Shown here: piece after piece, positions 25,575-32,937 of the stretch
Layout of the letters: every line of letters begins with the position of its first letter
How positions within the stretch are numbered: position 1 is the first letter of the stretch
Assembly: GCF_017876155.1 (NCBI RefSeq)
Contig: NZ_JAGINP010000012.1
Span: forward strand, 1-64,000
Source: Azospirillum rugosum
GTDB taxonomy: Bacteria > Pseudomonadota > Alphaproteobacteria > Azospirillales > Azospirillaceae
Reading direction: 5' to 3'
DNA length: 64,000 nt
The notes under the pieces: generated by a model
The model's database searches: none
Seen by the model: the letters and a program-made list of their open reading frames with translations, nothing else
What the model was told of the DNA's origin: nothing
Made by a program: the position numbers and the translations under genes

Positions 25575-26843
25575 ATGGGCCAGACCTTGGCCGAAAAGAT
25601 CATGTCGCGCCTCGCCGGACGCTCGGTAAGCGCCGGCGACTTCGTGGAAATCCAGCCGGACTGGACCTTCAGCCTGGACGACGGCATCGGGCTGATCGAC
25701 CGTTACCTGACGGCGAACGGCGTGGACCGGCTGGCGGCGCCGGAGCGGATCGCCGTCTTCTACGACCATTACGCCCCGGCCGACACGCCGCTGCACGCCC
25801 ATGTCCAGCGCGTCGGGCGGCTGCTGTGCGCGCGGTTCGGGATCGAGCGGCTGTACGACGTGGGGGAGGGGATCTCGCACCAGATCGCCGTTGAAAGCGG
25901 CCTCGTCCGCCCCGGCCAGATGGTGACCAACACGGATTCCCACACCACCACGACCGGGGCGGTTGGCGCCGTCGGCTGCGGCATCGGTGCGGCTGAGATG
26001 GCCTATCTCTGGGCGCACGGCCGGCTGTGGTTCCGGGTTCCGGAAAGCGTGCGGATCAGCCTGAACGGCCGGCTGGCGCCGGGTGCCGCGGCAAAGGACG
26101 TGGTGCTGTCGATCCTGAAGACGGTCACCGCGCGCGGGGCCATCTACCGCTCGGTCGAGTATCACGGTGACGGCATCGGCCAGTTCTCCCTGCCGGAGCG
26201 CATGACGCTCTGCAACATGGGCATCGAGATGGGGGCGAAGTTCGCCACCGTGCCCTTCGACGCGGTGACGGCGGAGCATTACCGCAACCTCGGCATCGAA
26301 GTCGGCGACCCGCCGCGGCCGGACCCCGACGCCCGCTACGTCGAGGATTGGGCCATCGACCTCGCCACGGTCGAACCCATGGTCTCCGTGCCGAACCGGG
26401 TGGACGACGTGCATTCCATCGGCAGCCTGCCGGAGGTGCGCATCAACCAGGCGCTGCTCGGCACCTGCACCAACGGGCGCTTCGAGGACTTGGCGGTCGC
26501 CGCCGGAATCCTGAAGGGGCGGCGGATCGCTCCCGGCGTGCGCATGCTCGTCACCCCGGCGTCGAAGGCCGTCTACAAGCGGGCGCTCGCCGCGGGCATC
26601 GTGGAGACTCTGGTGGAGGCCGGCTGCACCGTCACGACGCCCGGCTGCGGCGCCTGCGCCGGCATCCACCAGGGCGTCCTGGCGGAGGACGAGGTCTGCA
26701 TCTCCTCCTCCTCCCGCAACTTCGTCGGCCGGATGGGCAACTGGACCGCGCGGATCTACCTGGGGTCCCCCGCCACCGTGGCGGCCAGCGCGCTGGCCGG
26801 CCGCATCACCGACCCGCGTTCCATCCCGGAGGCCGTGCCATGA
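25575..26843 (+). CDS. LeuC-like large subunit of a two-subunit hydro-lyase
   Basis: 422 residues, the homoaconitase/IPM-isomerase/DmdA length class. The 4Fe-4S cluster ligands are Cys298 (LLGTCTNGRF) and Cys358/Cys361 (TPGCGACAG), with the TDSHTTTTGA substrate block near 120. It would interconvert a 2-hydroxy acid with the matching unsaturated acid together with the LeuD-like subunit upstream. Start set by an AAAGGGTGC region; earlier in-frame codons overlap the small-subunit gene. The stop overlaps the third CitE-like gene by 4 bp. Confidence 0.87.
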   Translation: MGQTLAEKIMSRLAGRSVSAGDFVEIQPDWTFSLDDGIGLIDRYLTANGVDRLAAPERIAVFYDHYAPADTPLHAHVQRVGRLLCARFGIERLYDVGEGISHQIAVESGLVRPGQMVTNTDSHTTTTGAVGAVGCGIGAAEMAYLWAHGRLWFRVPESVRISLNGRLAPGAAAKDVVLSILKTVTARGAIYRSVEYHGDGIGQFSLPERMTLCNMGIEMGAKFATVPFDAVTAEHYRNLGIEVGDPPRPDPDARYVEDWAIDLATVEPMVSVPNRVDDVHSIGSLPEVRINQALLGTCTNGRFEDLAVAAGILKGRRIAPGVRMLVTPASKAVYKRALAAGIVETLVEAGCTVTTPGCGACAGIHQGVLAEDEVCISSSSRNFVGRMGNWTARIYLGSPATVAASALAGRITDPRSIPEAVP

Positions 26844-27820
26844 GCGGACATGAGAGAATGCGGCGCCTGCAACGGTCGGAACTGGCCGTGCCTGCGACGT
26901 CGGAGCGCTTCTTCGCCAAGGCGGCGGCCGGACCCGCCGACGTGGTCTTCCTGGACCTGGAGGACGCGGTCGCCCCCACCGCCAAGGAGCAGGCGCGCGA
27001 GAACGCCGTCCGCGCCCTGGCGGAGATCGACTGGGGGCCGAAGACCATGGCCCTGCGCGTCAACGGGCTGGACACGCCCTGGGCGCTCAAGGACATCGTG
27101 GAGGTGGTGTCGCGCGCGCCGCGGCTCGACCTCGTCCTGCTGCCCAAGGCCGGCTCCGCCTTCGACGTCCGCTTCGTCGAGCAGATCCTCACCCTCATTG
27201 AGCGGGAGCAGGGGCGGGACAAGCGGGTCGGCATCGAGGTGCTGATCGAAACCGCCCGCGGCGTCGCGAACGCGGAGGAGATCGCCGCATCCTCCGACCG
27301 GCTGGAGGCGATGATCTTCGGCATCGGCGACTACACGGTGGACATGCGCACCTACGACCCGGTGTTCGGCACGCCGAACGAGCGCTACGCCGTCCTGACC
27401 GGGCCCGACACCGCGGGACGGCGGGAGCGGCACTGGAACGACCAGTGGCACTTCGCCATGGCGCGCGTCGCCAACGCCTGCCGGGCCAACGGCCTGCGCC
27501 CGATCGACGGCCCCTTCACCGACTTCGGCGACGCCGACGGCTACCGGGCGAGCGCGCTGCGCGCCGCCGCGCTGGGCTTCGAAGGGAAGTGGGCCATCCA
27601 CCCCACGCAGGTGTCCCTCGCCAACGAGGTCTTCTCACCCTCCGAACAGCAAATCGCCTGGGCGCGCGCCGTCCACGAGGCGATGGGCCGCGCGACCGCC
27701 GAGGGCCGGGGGGCCGTCGGCGTCGACGGCGTGCTCGTGGACATGGCGCACCTGAAGCAGGCCGACGCCCTGCTGCGCCGCGCCGAGGAGGTCGCAGTCC
27801 GGGACGGTCGCAAAGCATAA
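26840..27820 (+). CDS. CitE-like CoA-ester lyase (third of three), malyl-CoA-lyase-like
   Basis: 326 residues, the longest of the three copies and closest in length and opening (RSELAVPATSERFFAKAA) to malyl-/beta-methylmalyl-CoA lyases. Active-site elements: FLDLEDAVAP, Arg of LRVNGLDT, Glu of VLIETARGV, Asp of IFGIGDYTVDM and the CoA-binding GKWAIHPTQV. It is the last gene of the island and overlaps the large-subunit gene (ATGA). Its stop codon lies inside the first of two strong hairpins. Likely product acyl-CoA plus glyoxylate or pyruvate; specificity unproven. Confidence 0.85.
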   Translation: MSGHERMRRLQRSELAVPATSERFFAKAAAGPADVVFLDLEDAVAPTAKEQARENAVRALAEIDWGPKTMALRVNGLDTPWALKDIVEVVSRAPRLDLVLLPKAGSAFDVRFVEQILTLIEREQGRDKRVGIEVLIETARGVANAEEIAASSDRLEAMIFGIGDYTVDMRTYDPVFGTPNERYAVLTGPDTAGRRERHWNDQWHFAMARVANACRANGLRPIDGPFTDFGDADGYRASALRAAALGFEGKWAIHPTQVSLANEVFSPSEQQIAWARAVHEAMGRATAEGRGAVGVDGVLVDMAHLKQADALLRRAEEVAVRDGRKA

Positions 27821-27840
27821 AGCGGATTGCGATCCGCTTT
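27819..27840 (+). terminator. Hairpin at the end of the dicarboxylate island
   Basis: Perfect 9-base arms AAAGCGGAT / ATCCGCTTT around TGCG, overlapping the last bases of the final lyase gene. The A-flank and T-end make it usable in both directions. Its core (AAAGCG) is shared with the second hairpin 65 bp on, suggesting both belong to one small repeat family. Confidence 0.65.
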
Positions 27841-27905
27841 GGACCGCGACTGCGGTCCCGGACGCCCATGCGTCCGAAGCCCGGCCGGCAAGTGAGGCCA
27901 TGTGA

Positions 27906-27935
27906 TCCTAAAGCGAATGCAAATTCGCTTTAGGA
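27906..27935. terminator. Hairpin between convergent genes
   Basis: Perfect 13-base arms TCCTAAAGCGAAT / ATTCGCTTTAGGA around GCAA. It overlaps the stop codon of the minus-strand lipoprotein gene, so with the hairpin just upstream it probably terminates the two converging transcripts. It may also be a copy of a short dispersed palindrome. Confidence 0.65.
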
Positions 27936-28334
27936 CCGGCGTTCCGCGCGCTGGAGGTTGGCGCCGCCGCGGGCGTAGATCTGCATGGGGCGGCAGGTGT
28001 TGTCCAGGTTGACGATGACCGCGCCGTCCTGGTCCCGCGGGTACAGCCAGACATCGTACTGCGAGACTGTGGAACTCGGGCCGCCGCGGATTTCGCTGTA
28101 GATGGCGGCCCGGACCTCGGAGATGGGGATCCCCTCGCCGGCCATGACCGAGGCGACGGCCTGGTTGCACGGGCCGCGCACCAGCCCGTTCAGGGCCGTG
28201 ACCACCGCGGGGTCGGCCGTGGCGGTGCGCGGCGGCGCGAAGCTCGCGCAACCGGTGAGCAGCAGGGCGATCGCCCCGGCGGACAGCCCCGCCGTCGGCG
28301 CTGGGCTGCGGACATGGTACGCACGACGGGTCAT
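27930..28334 (-). CDS. Small lipoprotein of unknown function
   Basis: 134 residues from the ATG that follows GGAGACCACC; a longer in-frame start 19 codons upstream lacks a ribosome-binding site and would bury the signal. The signal ends in lipobox LLTGC (lipidation Cys near residue 29). The mature domain (about 105 residues) contains NGLVRGPCNQAVASVMAGEGI and ends YARGGANLQRAERRS; I do not recognise it. Two further cysteines (GPCNQ and NTCRP) could pair. Convergent with the dicarboxylate island and divergent from the histidine kinase gene. Confidence 0.7.
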   Translation of the reverse strand: MTRRAYHVRSPAPTAGLSAGAIALLLTGCASFAPPRTATADPAVVTALNGLVRGPCNQAVASVMAGEGIPISEVRAAIYSEIRGGPSSTVSQYDVWLYPRDQDGAVIVNLDNTCRPMQIYARGGANLQRAERRS

Positions 28335-28652
28335 GGTGGTCTCCACAAGGTTCTCTCCCAAAAGCATGGGTTTGGGGGGAGACCGCACCAACCTCTACCA
28401 AGGTTTAGTCCGCAACGAAATCCGCCCGGCGCGTTCGGCGCGCCCAGCGCCACCCATCGGAATGCGTCCGCTCCGGTGCAACCCCGTCGCGTCCCGTTAG
28501 GCGAGTGTTTACCGTCGCGATGGTCAAGTGGGGCGGAGTTCCCCGCCGCCCGGACGCCTTGTGACCCGCTTTCCGCCGATCGCCGCACCCGACCGCCGCC
28601 GGACCCCCGATGTCCGTCCGGCGCCGTGGCGTGGCGGGCGAACGGTCGGCGC
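28335..28652. other. Divergent promoter region, lipoprotein and histidine kinase genes
   Basis: No gene is supported. An imperfect inverted repeat (TCTCTCCCAAA ... TTTGGGGGGAGA, 28349-28384) sits just upstream of the lipoprotein ribosome-binding site. The rest is GC-rich without a clear motif; promoters for both divergent genes should lie here. Confidence 0.5.
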
Positions 28653-31265
28653 ATGAGGATCCGCTACCGCATCGCGCTGGTGGGCGGCGTCCCGGTGGCC
28701 GTCGCGGCCGTGATCGCCGTGTCCGGCTGGCTGCTGCTGAGCCGCAGCGAAAAGGTCTACGAGGCGGCGGTCCTCGCCGGGTCCGTGTACCGGGACGTGA
28801 CCGCGGCCACCGCGGCGCGCGTCGACTACCTCCAGGTGGCGCCGGACGAGCGGGGCCCCCGGGCCGAGCGCTTCCGGTCCTTCGCGGAGTCCGCCCGTTC
28901 GGAGCTGGCCAGCCTCGGCGCGGCCATGCGGGGCACGCAGCACGAGCCCGCCCTGACCGCGGCGGCGGCCGTGCTGGACCGCTCCATCTCGCTGATCAAC
29001 ATCTTCGTCGGCGTGACGCGGGAGAACGACGCGCTGGTCGCCGACATGGCGCGGCACGCCGCCACGCTGATCGGCCTGACCGACCGCGCCCGCGCCCGCC
29101 AGCACGCGTCCAACGTCGATCTCCTCGGCTCCCTGACCGAGGCCGACCAGCGCCTGCGCGACAGCCGGGAGATCGTCGACCGCGCGCACGAGCTGCGCGA
29201 GGCCATGCTGTCGGTCGCGCGGTCGGAGGCGGAGCAGGTGGCCGGCCTCGTGGCGACCGCGGCCCAGCCGACCCGGTCGCGCGACGTCCGGCGGGAGGTT
29301 GATCGACTCATCACCTCCGCCCGACACATCCAGCAGGCCCTGCTCCGGACGGACACGCCGTCCGGGCATGGGGAAGCGGTCGAACTGGCGCAGCGCTACG
29401 CCGCCGCCGTCGACGGCCTGCAGCGGGCGGTGGCGGCGGTCCGCGACGCGCGGGCCCGCCAGACGGCGGAGGTCGCGCGCTTCGAGCGGGAGGCGGACGC
29501 GCTGGCGACCCTGAACGACGGGGCCGAGGCCACCCGGGTCGGCCTTCTGGTGCCCGTCGTCCGCGCGCTCGCCCTGTCCGGCCTGCTGGACCGGCAGCCG
29601 GGAGTCGCGGCGCTGGTCGCCGAGACGCCGCCGCTCCTCCCCGCCTTCGCGCGGCTGCTGGACGGGCAGGCGGAGATCGGCCGCGCCAACGCGGCGCTGG
29701 AGGCCGCACAGCGCGCCAGCGCGGAGGCGGCGTCGGCGATCGAGGCGCTGACGGCGCGCATCCTCACGCTGCGCACCACCGGCTACACGGCCATCCAGGA
29801 CGAGGTCGTCCAACTGCTCGCCTTCTCCATCCAGGCCAACGACACGGAGCAGGAGACCCAGAACGTCGCCGTCGTGTCGCTGCGGCTGGGCCGGCAGGCG
29901 GCCGACGCCGTCGCCCGCCGGGACGCGGAGGCGGCCGACGCGGTCGTCGGCGACGCGGAGCGGCTGCTGGCCGTCGTGCGCGGGCTGCCCATGTCGCCGC
30001 TCCTCCAGGACGAGGTGGTCGCCGCGATCGAAAAGTGGCGCGACAGCCTGGGCAAGACCGCCATGGGCCTGCGCCGCCTCAACGCGACGCTCGTGGCGAT
30101 GGACGACGATTCGGCCATGATGGTCGAAACCGCGCGGCAGCTCGATGAAACCTTCCGGGAGCAGGCGGCCTCCATCGGCGCGCTGCTGACCCGCGTCCTG
30201 CTGGTCGGCGCGACCATCGGCCTTCTGCTGGGCGGCGGCACCGCGCTGGTCGTCGCCCGCTCCATCAGCCGGCCGGTGCTGCGTCTGAAGGAGCAGATGG
30301 TGCGGCTGGCCGCCGATCCACAGGCTGCCAACCCGCTTGCCGGCCGCATCGACGGGACCGGCCGCCAGGACGAGTTCGGGGAGATGGCGCGCGCCGCGGC
30401 CTTCTTCCTGGGCGAGATCGGCCGGCGCGAAGGCGCGCTGCGCCACGCCAAGGACCAGGCCGACCGCGCGTTGCTTGAGCTGCGGCAGACCCAGGCCGAC
30501 CTGATCCAGGCGGAGAAGATGGCCTCGCTCGGCCAGCTGGTCGCCGGCGTCGCGCACGAGATCAACACGCCGCTCGGCAACGCCCTGATGGGGGCCTCGC
30601 ACCTGTCCGACCGGCTGGCCCAGCTGTCGCACGCCGCGGCGGGTGGCACGCTGCGCAAGAAGGGCTTCGACCAGTTCATGGCCGGGGCGGAGGAGCTGAC
30701 CCGCCTCATGCTGATCAACCTCGACCGCGCGACCCGGCTGGTGCAGAGCTTCAAGTCGGTGGCCGCCGACCAGACCAGCGGCGACCGCCGCCGCTTCGAC
30801 CTGCGCGCCTACCTGGACGAGCTGGTGACCAGCCTCAACCCCTCCTGGCGCCGGGCGGGGCACGCGGTGCGGATCGATTGCCCCGACTCCATCGACATCG
30901 ACGGCCATCCGGGCATCCTCGCCCAGATCCTGACGAACTTCGTCATGAACTCCGTCGTGCACGGGTTCGACGACGGCCGGGCCGGCCTGCTGTCGATCAA
31001 GGCGGGGCTCATCGACGAGGACACGGTGGAGCTGGTCTACACGGACACCGGCAAGGGGATCGATCCCGCGCATCTCGGCCGGATCTTCGATCCCTTCTTC
31101 ACAACCAAACGTTCAAAGGGCAGCACCGGCCTCGGCCTGCACATCGTTTACAATCTGGTGACAAGCAAGCTTGGTGGTCGCATCGCTGTGGAAAGCGCGC
31201 CAGGGCAGGGCGTTTGTTTCACCATTCGCTTCCCAAGAAGAGTTACCACTGTTAGCCTTCCCTGA
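28653..31265 (+). CDS. Membrane sensor histidine kinase with long periplasmic domain
   Basis: 870 residues: membrane helix at about 8-30, a very long, mostly helical periplasmic region (about 31-510), second membrane helix (about 513-540), HAMP, coiled coil, then a kinase core of the HisKA_4-like type with phospho-acceptor His near 633 (VAGVAHEINTPLG), N box (NFVMNSVVHGF), G1 (DTGKGID) and G2 (GSTGLGLHIVYNL). There is no receiver. The two downstream genes encode a periplasmic binding protein and a REC-PAS-GGDEF protein with matching spacing, so the kinase probably signals to that cyclase. The start is the ATG before the first membrane helix; earlier in-frame codons have no membrane or coding character. 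Confidence 0.85.
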   Translation: MRIRYRIALVGGVPVAVAAVIAVSGWLLLSRSEKVYEAAVLAGSVYRDVTAATAARVDYLQVAPDERGPRAERFRSFAESARSELASLGAAMRGTQHEPALTAAAAVLDRSISLINIFVGVTRENDALVADMARHAATLIGLTDRARARQHASNVDLLGSLTEADQRLRDSREIVDRAHELREAMLSVARSEAEQVAGLVATAAQPTRSRDVRREVDRLITSARHIQQALLRTDTPSGHGEAVELAQRYAAAVDGLQRAVAAVRDARARQTAEVARFEREADALATLNDGAEATRVGLLVPVVRALALSGLLDRQPGVAALVAETPPLLPAFARLLDGQAEIGRANAALEAAQRASAEAASAIEALTARILTLRTTGYTAIQDEVVQLLAFSIQANDTEQETQNVAVVSLRLGRQAADAVARRDAEAADAVVGDAERLLAVVRGLPMSPLLQDEVVAAIEKWRDSLGKTAMGLRRLNATLVAMDDDSAMMVETARQLDETFREQAASIGALLTRVLLVGATIGLLLGGGTALVVARSISRPVLRLKEQMVRLAADPQAANPLAGRIDGTGRQDEFGEMARAAAFFLGEIGRREGALRHAKDQADRALLELRQTQADLIQAEKMASLGQLVAGVAHEINTPLGNALMGASHLSDRLAQLSHAAAGGTLRKKGFDQFMAGAEELTRLMLINLDRATRLVQSFKSVAADQTSGDRRRFDLRAYLDELVTSLNPSWRRAGHAVRIDCPDSIDIDGHPGILAQILTNFVMNSVVHGFDDGRAGLLSIKAGLIDEDTVELVYTDTGKGIDPAHLGRIFDPFFTTKRSKGSTGLGLHIVYNLVTSKLGGRIAVESAPGQGVCFTIRFPRRVTTVSLP

Positions 31266-31276
31266 ATGGGGAGGCT
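31254..31276 (+). terminator. Weak hairpin at the kinase/binding-protein junction
   Basis: AGCCTTCCC-TGAAT-GGGGAGGCT (one G-T pair) overlaps the kinase stop codon and is followed by the T-rich TTCTTCTT, 25 bases before the next start. It could be a partial terminator or attenuator setting the ratio of binding protein to kinase. Confidence 0.35.
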
Positions 31277-31300
31277 GACGGGTTCTTCTTGGGGTGTTTG

Positions 31301-32929
31301 ATGTCACAAATTGACAAAACTGACAACCGCAGTTTGCGTAATTTTGTCACAGCATCGGCGCTGGCCTTGGCGACGCTGGCGTCTTCGCCCGCGCTGGCGG
31401 ACAAATCCCTGGTCTTTTGCTCCGAAGGAAACCCGGAAAGCTTCAACCCGCAGGTCACGACAACCGGTACGAGCATGAACGCGGCCCTGCCGCTGTTCAA
31501 TAACCTCGTGGAGTTCGTGCGCGGCTCGACGAACCTCAAACCCGGCCTTGCGGAATCCTGGACGATTTCCCCGGACGGCCTGACCTATGTGTTCACGCTG
31601 CGCCGCGACGTGTGGTTCCACGCCAACGCCGACTTCCAGCCGACCCGCCCGTTCAACGCCGACGACGTCCTGTTTTCCATCAACCGCCAGTGGAAGGACG
31701 ACCACCCCTTCCACAAGGTCGGCCGGGGCACCTACGACTATTTTAAGGACATGTCGATGGGCAGCCTCCTGAAGGAGGTGGAACGGGTCGACGACCACAC
31801 GGTGCGCATCGTCCTGAACCGGCCGGAGGCGCCGTTCCTCGCCAACCTCGCCATGCCCTTCTCGTCGATCCAGTCGGCCGAATACGCCGACACGCTGACC
31901 CGCCTGAACCGGACGGCGCAGTTCGACGAGGCGCCGATCGGCACGGGGCCGTTCCAGTTCGTCTCCTACCAGAAGGATGCCGCGATCCGCTACAAGGCGT
32001 TCGACCGCCATTGGGCGGGGCGCCAGCCGCTCGACAACCTGATCTTCTCCATCAGCCCGAACGCGGCGGTGCGGCTGAACAAGCTGCGGGCGGGCGAATG
32101 CCACCTCATGGTCTTCCCCAACCCGGCCGAGCTGGCGAAGATCGACTCCGACCCGAATCTGGTGATCCAGCAGCGGGAGGGGCTGAACGTCGCCTATCTG
32201 GCCTTCAACACGCAGAAGGCCCCCTTGAGCGACGTGCGCGTCCGCCGCGCGATCAGCCTGGCGATCGACAAGGGCATGATCCTCGACGGCGTCTACCAGG
32301 GCGGCGGCCGGCCGGCCAAGAACCCCATCCCGCCGATCATGTGGTCCTACGACGAGTCCACGAAGGAGTATCCCTTCGCCCCCGACGAGGCGCGGCGGCT
32401 GCTGGCCGACGCCGGCTACCCCGACGGCTTCTCCATTGAGCTATGGTACCCGCCGGTCGCCCGCCAGTACATGCCCAACGGGAAGCGCACGGCGGAGATC
32501 ATCCAGGCCAACCTGGAGCGGGTCGGCATCAAGGCGACGCTGGTCACCGACGAGTGGCGCGAGTACCGCCGGCGCATGGCGAACGGCGAGCATGAGATGG
32601 GCATCTACGGCTGGACCGGCGACAACGGCGACCCGGACAACTTCCTGTTCGTCCTGCTCGGCTGCGACGCGACGCGGCCCGGCGGCGGCAACTTCGCGAA
32701 ATGGTGCAACCCGGAATTCGACGATCCGGTGCTGAAGGCCAAGCGCACCGCGTCCGTGGAGGAACGGACGGCCTATTACCGCCAGGCCCAGCAGGTCTTC
32801 AACCGGGAAGCGCCCTGGTACCCCATCGCGCATTCCGTCGTCTCCGTGGCGCTCCGCAAGGAGGTGAAGGGCTACCGCATCGACCCGTTCCTCCAGGTCT
32901 TCACCGGCGTCGACATCGTCAACGACTGA
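31301..32929 (+). CDS. DppA/OppA-type periplasmic binding protein (SBP_bac_5)
   Basis: 542 residues with a signal peptide (cleavage near ALADKS, about 34) and the opening SLVFCSEGNPESFNPQ characteristic of dipeptide-binding DppA relatives. Cys44 and a later Cys pair (LLGCDAT, AKWCNP) match the family's disulfides. No ABC permease or ATPase genes are adjacent. It lies between a sensor kinase and a diguanylate cyclase, so it probably serves as a periplasmic ligand presenter for the kinase, or shares a distant transporter. Dipeptides or small peptides/haem are family ligands; the actual one is unknown. Confidence 0.87.
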   Translation: MSQIDKTDNRSLRNFVTASALALATLASSPALADKSLVFCSEGNPESFNPQVTTTGTSMNAALPLFNNLVEFVRGSTNLKPGLAESWTISPDGLTYVFTLRRDVWFHANADFQPTRPFNADDVLFSINRQWKDDHPFHKVGRGTYDYFKDMSMGSLLKEVERVDDHTVRIVLNRPEAPFLANLAMPFSSIQSAEYADTLTRLNRTAQFDEAPIGTGPFQFVSYQKDAAIRYKAFDRHWAGRQPLDNLIFSISPNAAVRLNKLRAGECHLMVFPNPAELAKIDSDPNLVIQQREGLNVAYLAFNTQKAPLSDVRVRRAISLAIDKGMILDGVYQGGGRPAKNPIPPIMWSYDESTKEYPFAPDEARRLLADAGYPDGFSIELWYPPVARQYMPNGKRTAEIIQANLERVGIKATLVTDEWREYRRRMANGEHEMGIYGWTGDNGDPDNFLFVLLGCDATRPGGGNFAKWCNPEFDDPVLKAKRTASVEERTAYYRQAQQVFNREAPWYPIAHSVVSVALRKEVKGYRIDPFLQVFTGVDIVND

Positions 32930-32937
32930 ACCCGACC

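Noticed and set aside
25072-26843. Leucine biosynthesis genes leuD/leuC
   Set aside because: Short archaeal-type LeuD, order LeuD-LeuC, no leuA or leuB nearby, and location between catabolic lyase genes argue for a catabolic hydro-lyase instead.
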